DNA of 24,566 bases, taken from a virus. Every line of letters starts with the position of its first letter. Position 1 is the stretch's first letter. The stretch spans positions 1-24,566 of the IMG/VR virus record IMGVR_UViG_3300028129_000062; one strand, written 5' to 3'. This document shows positions 21,766 through 24,566 of the stretch, one piece after another. The translations under genes and the position numbers were made by a program. The notes beneath the pieces were generated by a model that was given only the letters and a program-made list of their open reading frames with translations, ran no database searches and was not told the origin of the DNA.

Positions 21766-22363
21766 AATTATCTTTTAAAACTTTAACTAAAATATCTCCT
21801 ACCGAGCCACCCAGGTCTGTGACGTCTTTTGCTAATTGATAAGCAGCCGGATAGTCGTTTATATCAAACTCTACTACATAAACTGGAGGCTTCTCACTTA
21901 CGTTTTCAGAGCCATCTATATCAGCCATATCATTTTTAGGATTCTCGTCTTCAAAGTCATAATCCATATCATCATCAATAGCTTCTTGTGGCTGCCATAC
22001 GTTTAATCCAAACTCTTTAAGTTCTCCAGGATCATAATCGTTACCCAGGATGTCCCAATCCCATACTCCGTAATTAACATTGTCTTTAACTACGAACTCT
22101 TTTTTACGCTCAGCTGAAAGGCCGGTAACTTGAATTACCGGTACCTCTTTAACTCTAAGCTCCTTTAATGCTAAATATCTTTGATTACCCCCCAGAATAA
22201 ACCCATCCTCATCTATTACTACTTCTCTTAATTCTAACATTTCAGGAAAATCTCTCAAACTCTTTACGAGCTTTTGAAAGTTACTATCTCTAATTACCCT
22301 GGGATTATCAGGATTCGGCTTCAACTGGCTCAGCTTGTACTTCGATATTCTTTGCTGCTTCAT
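21755..22363 (-). CDS. ParB/Srx-fold protein, first of a tandem pair
   Basis: A 202-residue protein with a ParB-like domain at residues about 7-90: LSQLKPNPDNPRVIRD, VVIDEDGFILGGNQRYLAL and VPVIQVTGLSAERKKE. The same VVKDNVNYGVWDWD block as its neighbour follows. A strongly acidic linker at about 128-155 leads to a small C-terminal domain (PPVYVVEFDINDYPAAYQLA). The start overlaps the DnaA-like gene by 56 bp; no later Met precedes the conserved NPR motif, so the long overlap seems real. ParB-like proteins are common near phage terminases and modification enzymes. The two-copy arrangement may allow a heterodimer, which is speculation. Confidence 0.8.
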   Translation of the reverse strand: MKQQRISKYKLSQLKPNPDNPRVIRDSNFQKLVKSLRDFPEMLELREVVIDEDGFILGGNQRYLALKELRVKEVPVIQVTGLSAERKKEFVVKDNVNYGVWDWDILGNDYDPGELKEFGLNVWQPQEAIDDDMDYDFEDENPKNDMADIDGSENVSEKPPVYVVEFDINDYPAAYQLAKDVTDLGGSVGDILVKVLKDNYED

Positions 22364-22763
22364 ATTTTACATTTTGGTTTAATAATTCATTAACTAAGTC
22401 AGATACCTTAACTACATTATCTTCTGACATATTCTTTAGAGCCGTATCTATAAAAGCAATCCTCTCTGAAACACTATTCTTGTTTGCACATAGTTGATTA
22501 AAAAGAGGTAAGAAATTCTCGTTGTAACGCTTATAGATATCAAACATCTTTAACGAATGGATAACTGTAGCGTGGTCGTAATTCTTGCCGTAATATCTGT
22601 AATTATCTCTAATCCAGGTTAAGCTCTTGTTCATAACTTTCTTTAATATGTAATTATATAACGCTCTATATTCTACATACTCTCTTTGACGTGAGTTTTT
22701 AAATACATCTACCCCAGTAATTTCTTTAATGAGGATAGCCATTTCTATTTCTTTTCCTATCAT
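22308..22763 (-). CDS. Stand-alone DnaA domain IV-like DNA-binding protein
   Basis: A 151-residue protein whose residues about 20-75 match the DnaA C-terminal DNA-binding domain. SRQREYVEYRALYNYIL (24-40) corresponds to the R/K-x-x-x-x-x-x-A-R helix, SLTWIRDNYRYYGKNY (47-62) to the next helix, and DHATVIHSLK (63-72) to the DnaA-box contact motif. There is no AAA+ ATPase domain. The C-terminal half is helical and acidic. The ATG overlaps the RecE-like gene stop as ATGA; M8 is an alternative start. It could bind DnaA boxes to act on replication start or on host DnaA regulation. It could also act only as a local DNA-binding adaptor. Confidence 0.7.
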   Translation of the reverse strand: MIGKEIEMAILIKEITGVDVFKNSRQREYVEYRALYNYILKKVMNKSLTWIRDNYRYYGKNYDHATVIHSLKMFDIYKRYNENFLPLFNQLCANKNSVSERIAFIDTALKNMSEDNVVKVSDLVNELLNQNVKYEAAKNIEVQAEPVEAES

Positions 22764-23536
22764 AATGTAAACTCTCTATAATAATTATCTAAATCTGCAC
22801 CATCTTGAAAAAAGGCCTTATACTTAGAAATCGCTTCTCTAACCTTTGCTTGGCCGGATAAATAAAACTCTTCAGAACAATGTGCTAAGGCCATTTCTAA
22901 ATTACCTTTATCAATAACCAGGAACTTAAAGTTCTCATAAGGTACATTGAAGATATTGCAGTAAATATAAACCTGGCAGTCATAGTGATATTTCTTGCAG
23001 CTATAATGAAAGCCTCCTATATCATTTGTAGTCTTTAAATCTACGATTCTGTTTTTACCCAGGATGTCTGCCTTAGCTCTGAAAGGAAATCCGTCTACTA
23101 ATCCAATACCAGGTACCTCAAACTCAGAGTCTCCTAAATACTTTAGACTCATTTCAGTCCTGAGAAACGCATCAGCTAACCTCTCTGCTTGATTCTTTTC
23201 TTTTATAGTAAAAACCTTGCCGTGCTCTTCTTTAGCTTCTTTAAACTTCTTTGTGTTCTTACTTTGTACGTCTATGAATATTTGTGACTCAAAAACATCA
23301 GGCTCTAAAATAGCCGTGTGAAATAACCAGCCATCTCTTAAAGGCTGAGATTCTTTTTGTGAATACTTTTGTCTAAAGGCATACGTCTTAGGACTATCCA
23401 ATAGGTCTTTAATGGAGCTTGAACTCAAAGCTAGTTTGTTAAGCTCTCCATAATAGAACTCGTCATCTTGCATTTTAGATAAAATCTCATCTTTCTTGTA
23501 CTCGACTCTGTCTAATAATTTAATTGTTTTACTCAT
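22760..23536 (-). CDS. RecE-like 5'-3' exonuclease (PD-(D/E)XK)
   Basis: A 258-residue nuclease of the RecE / exonuclease VIII C-terminal type. Diagnostic segments are LSSSSIKDLLDSP (37-49), GWLFHTAILEPDVFES (69-84, H73), FRAKADIL (152-159, D157) and IVDLKTTNDIGGF (164-176, D166 and K168). HYDCQVYIYCNIF (184-196) adds the Q188/Y192 helix typical of the family. It would resect double-stranded DNA ends for recombination or replication. A partner annealing protein (RecT or Erf type) is not in the window and may lie upstream. It starts 11 bp after the stop of the 45-residue gene, with a TTAACATT leader. Confidence 0.85.
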   Translation of the reverse strand: MSKTIKLLDRVEYKKDEILSKMQDDEFYYGELNKLALSSSSIKDLLDSPKTYAFRQKYSQKESQPLRDGWLFHTAILEPDVFESQIFIDVQSKNTKKFKEAKEEHGKVFTIKEKNQAERLADAFLRTEMSLKYLGDSEFEVPGIGLVDGFPFRAKADILGKNRIVDLKTTNDIGGFHYSCKKYHYDCQVYIYCNIFNVPYENFKFLVIDKGNLEMALAHCSEEFYLSGQAKVREAISKYKAFFQDGADLDNYYREFTL

Positions 23537-23546
23537 AATATAAATG

Positions 23547-23684
23547 TTAATTTAACTCCTCAGTTTGGCCAGGAGCTTTAGCCATAATTTTGTCATACAA
23601 ATCATTAACAAGCTTCAAAAGTATTATCTGACGCTTTTCTAATGCTTTAATACGCTCTTGTTGTGTTAGTTTCTTTTTTCTCAT
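23547..23684 (-). CDS. Small basic helical protein (45 aa)
   Basis: A 45-residue ORF beginning MRKKKLTQQERIKALEKRQI, then a helix ILLKLVNDLYDKIMAKAPGQ and an acidic end TEELN. Heptad-like spacing of Leu/Ile suggests a short coiled coil. Its ATG overlaps the stop of the preceding coiled-coil gene as ATGA, and it ends 11 bp before the nuclease gene, so it fills the gap exactly. No family is recognised. It could pair with the upstream coiled-coil protein. Confidence 0.6.
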   Translation of the reverse strand: MRKKKLTQQERIKALEKRQIILLKLVNDLYDKIMAKAPGQTEELN

Positions 23685-23989
23685 AAACCGGATATGTTTT
23701 TAAGCCTCTGTATTTCTGCCTTTAATTCATCGACCTCAGCTTCAGATTTTCTAGCTCGCATAACTGCTCTGTTTTTATCAGCCTTAGAGTCGCTCATATA
23801 CTTATCATACAAGTTCCTTTCTGACTGGATAGTATTTACATAAAAAAAGACATTCTTTAATGATGTTGATAACTCTTTAAGTTCATCGTTGTCAGGCTTC
23901 AGCTTCTCCCACTTCTGTACAATCTCACAACAATACGAGAAAGCTGCAAAATACTCTAGGTCTTTGAGTGTGTTAATTTTTGGATTCAT
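23681..23989 (-). CDS. Coiled-coil protein, first gene of the modification/terminase operon (102 aa)
   Basis: A 102-residue protein beginning MNPKINTLKDLEYFAAFSYC. The N-terminal half has an aromatic helix with two Cys (SYCCEIVQKW). The C-terminal third is a basic-to-acidic coiled coil (ARKSEAEVDELKAEIQRLKN). It is the first gene after the TATCTTTG promoter at 24016-24023, with the leader TAACATTTAAAACTAGAACA before the ATG. No family is recognised. It is the first product of the operon that carries recombination, modification and packaging genes, so a DNA-metabolism helper role is possible. Confidence 0.65.
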   Translation of the reverse strand: MNPKINTLKDLEYFAAFSYCCEIVQKWEKLKPDNDELKELSTSLKNVFFYVNTIQSERNLYDKYMSDSKADKNRAVMRARKSEAEVDELKAEIQRLKNISGL

Positions 23990-24015
23990 TGTTCTAGTTT
24001 TAAATGTTATTGTTG

Positions 24016-24023
24016 CAAAGATA
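24016..24023 (-). promoter_or_regulatory. Bacteroidota-type promoter (-7 element TATCTTTG)
   Basis: The minus strand reads CCTATCTTTGCAAC, matching TAnnTTTG. It lies 5 bp after the preceding gene and 27 bp before the ATG at 23989. A clear TTTG -33 element is not visible, which is not unusual. It probably drives the whole operon down to the terminator at 16107-16138. Confidence 0.65.
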
Positions 24024-24028
24024 GGTAT

Positions 24029-24436
24029 TTATTCATTAATGTTAATAACTACTGCTTTGCTTTCGTTTAATAAGTAGCATTCTTTTTTGACTTTACGGCT
24101 ATTCCACATAGTAGTTTCAGGACAATATAAAGTCTTTACCTCAGGCAGCTCCAAGTCATTAAGCCAAAACATATAATTACCTTTAGAATCTGCTACAAAA
24201 TACAAGGCCACTACATTAAGGCTTAATAGCCTCTCTAACTTATCTTTCTCTATTAATTTATCTTCATAATGTTTATCTCTAAATTTCATTTCTATTACGC
24301 AATCATATCCTTTTGGAGTCTTACCTTTAGCGTCATACCATTCCATTCCCTCTCCAGTATGTGATAACTCCCAGCCATCGAGATTCAGCACCATAACTAC
24401 TGCCTTTTCCCACTTATGAATATCTTTAATTTTCAT
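24029..24436 (-). CDS. Possible PD-(D/E)XK nuclease-like protein (135 aa)
   Basis: A 135-residue protein with a core order seen in small PD-(D/E)XK enzymes. An N-terminal helix with WEKAVVMVLN (E10) is followed by YDCVIEMKFR (D45, E49, K51, the D-x3-E-x-K pattern). A helix with LIEKDKLERLL and a strand with VVALYFVADSKGNY (75-88) come next. The C-terminus has two Cys in an alpha/beta segment. The pattern fits a phage resolvase or nicking endonuclease, but such short matches can arise by chance. The start is the ATG overlapping the stop of the upstream partial gene. It lies just before the promoter of the next operon. Confidence 0.5.
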   Translation of the reverse strand: MKIKDIHKWEKAVVMVLNLDGWELSHTGEGMEWYDAKGKTPKGYDCVIEMKFRDKHYEDKLIEKDKLERLLSLNVVALYFVADSKGNYMFWLNDLELPEVKTLYCPETTMWNSRKVKKECYLLNESKAVVININE

Positions 24437-24566
24437 TCTCCCAAATATTATTCAGGTCTTTAATCCAGGCGTTGTAAGTCTTGGGACTACAAGTACACGG
24501 ATATTTAACCTTGTGATTGAAATATTTAGCGTGTAATTGAACTAAGAGATCTATCTCTTTTTTTTC
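24426..24566 (-). CDS. C-terminal fragment of an unknown phage protein
   Basis: Only the last 46 residues are present; the gene enters from the right edge. The fragment contains LLVQLHAKYFNHKVKYP, then CTCSPKTYNAWIKDLNNIW. The C-x-C-S-P segment followed by an aromatic helix may hold a metal or a small beta-turn. It overlaps the next gene by 11 bp on the same strand. No function can be given from this fragment. Confidence 0.55.
   Translation of the reverse strand, partial: EKKEIDLLVQLHAKYFNHKVKYPCTCSPKTYNAWIKDLNNIWENEN

Noticed and set aside
22653-22665. GAGCGTTATAT copy inside the DnaA-like gene as a promoter
   Set aside because: It lies mid-gene within conserved codons (R-A-L-Y-N-Y) and no gene starts downstream at a fitting distance, so chance similarity is more likely.
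1-24566. CCWGG excess as ordinary Dcm methylation sites
   Set aside because: A CCWGG methylation site is symmetric and should not favour CCTGG over CCAGG about six to one on one strand.
1-24566. tRNA, rRNA, CRISPR array, insertion sequence or integrase
   Set aside because: No cloverleaf, direct-repeat array, inverted terminal repeat pair or recombinase motif was seen on either strand.

Overview
This is a window from the genome of a tailed, siphovirus-like phage, lytic or temperate, that almost certainly infects a member of the Bacteroidota, probably Flavobacteriia. The evidence is low G+C (about one third by eye), two promoters of the Bacteroidota type (TAnnTTTG, here TATCTTTG), AT-rich translation starts without clear Shine-Dalgarno sites, and structural proteins of families I associate with Bacteroidota phages. 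Every supported gene is on the minus strand, so transcription runs from the right end to the left end. Both ends of the window cut a gene. No tRNA, rRNA, insertion sequence, CRISPR array or integrase was found.

Reading in the direction of transcription: (1) 24.57-24.03 kb holds a partial gene and a possible PD-(D/E)XK nuclease. (2) A promoter at 24016-24023 starts a long, tightly overlapping operon that runs to a terminator at 16107-16138. It encodes a coiled-coil protein, a 45-residue protein, a RecE-like exonuclease, a DnaA domain IV-like protein, two tandem ParB-like proteins, a TET/JBP-type 2-oxoglutarate/Fe(II) DNA dioxygenase, a fold-type II PLP enzyme, an alpha-glutamyl/putrescinyl-thymine pyrophosphorylase-like protein (aGPT-Pplase), a P-loop 5-hydroxymethyluracil DNA kinase, the small and large terminase subunits and a 52-residue protein. 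(3) A second promoter (16097-16104) starts a short unit of small unknown proteins, closed by a terminator at 14652-14683. (4) The late tail and head unit runs from 14.6 to 3.2 kb: a tail-assembly-chaperone-like pair joined by a predicted -1 frameshift, neck proteins, tail tip proteins, the tape measure, a prohead protease, a scaffold-like protein, the major capsid protein and the likely tail tube. It ends at a terminator at 3173-3206. (5) A last unit encodes a connector-type protein, the portal, a DUF6712-like adaptor and small proteins, and runs off the left edge.

The most interesting content is the block at 17.8-22.4 kb, which looks like an almost complete thymine hypermodification pathway. 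The inferred order is oxidation of thymine in DNA to 5-hydroxymethyluracil (TET/JBP enzyme), phosphorylation of that base in DNA (P-loop kinase), replacement of the phosphate leaving group by an amino compound (aGPT-Pplase), and tailoring by the PLP enzyme. The ParB-like proteins may help target or organise it. In the described hypermodified-thymine phages 5-hydroxymethyl-dUTP is made in the nucleotide pool. Here the oxidation enzyme sits in the operon instead, which suggests modification after replication, just before packaging, because the terminase genes follow directly.

Other points: a T9 slippery run with about 175 bp read in two frames (14.1-13.9 kb); a 13-bp repeat TGAGCGTTATATG in front of the first gene after two of the terminators, a candidate late control element; and a strong strand-biased excess of CCTGG on the coding strand, missing from the tail-tip genes. 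All counts and alignments were made by eye; no database search was possible.
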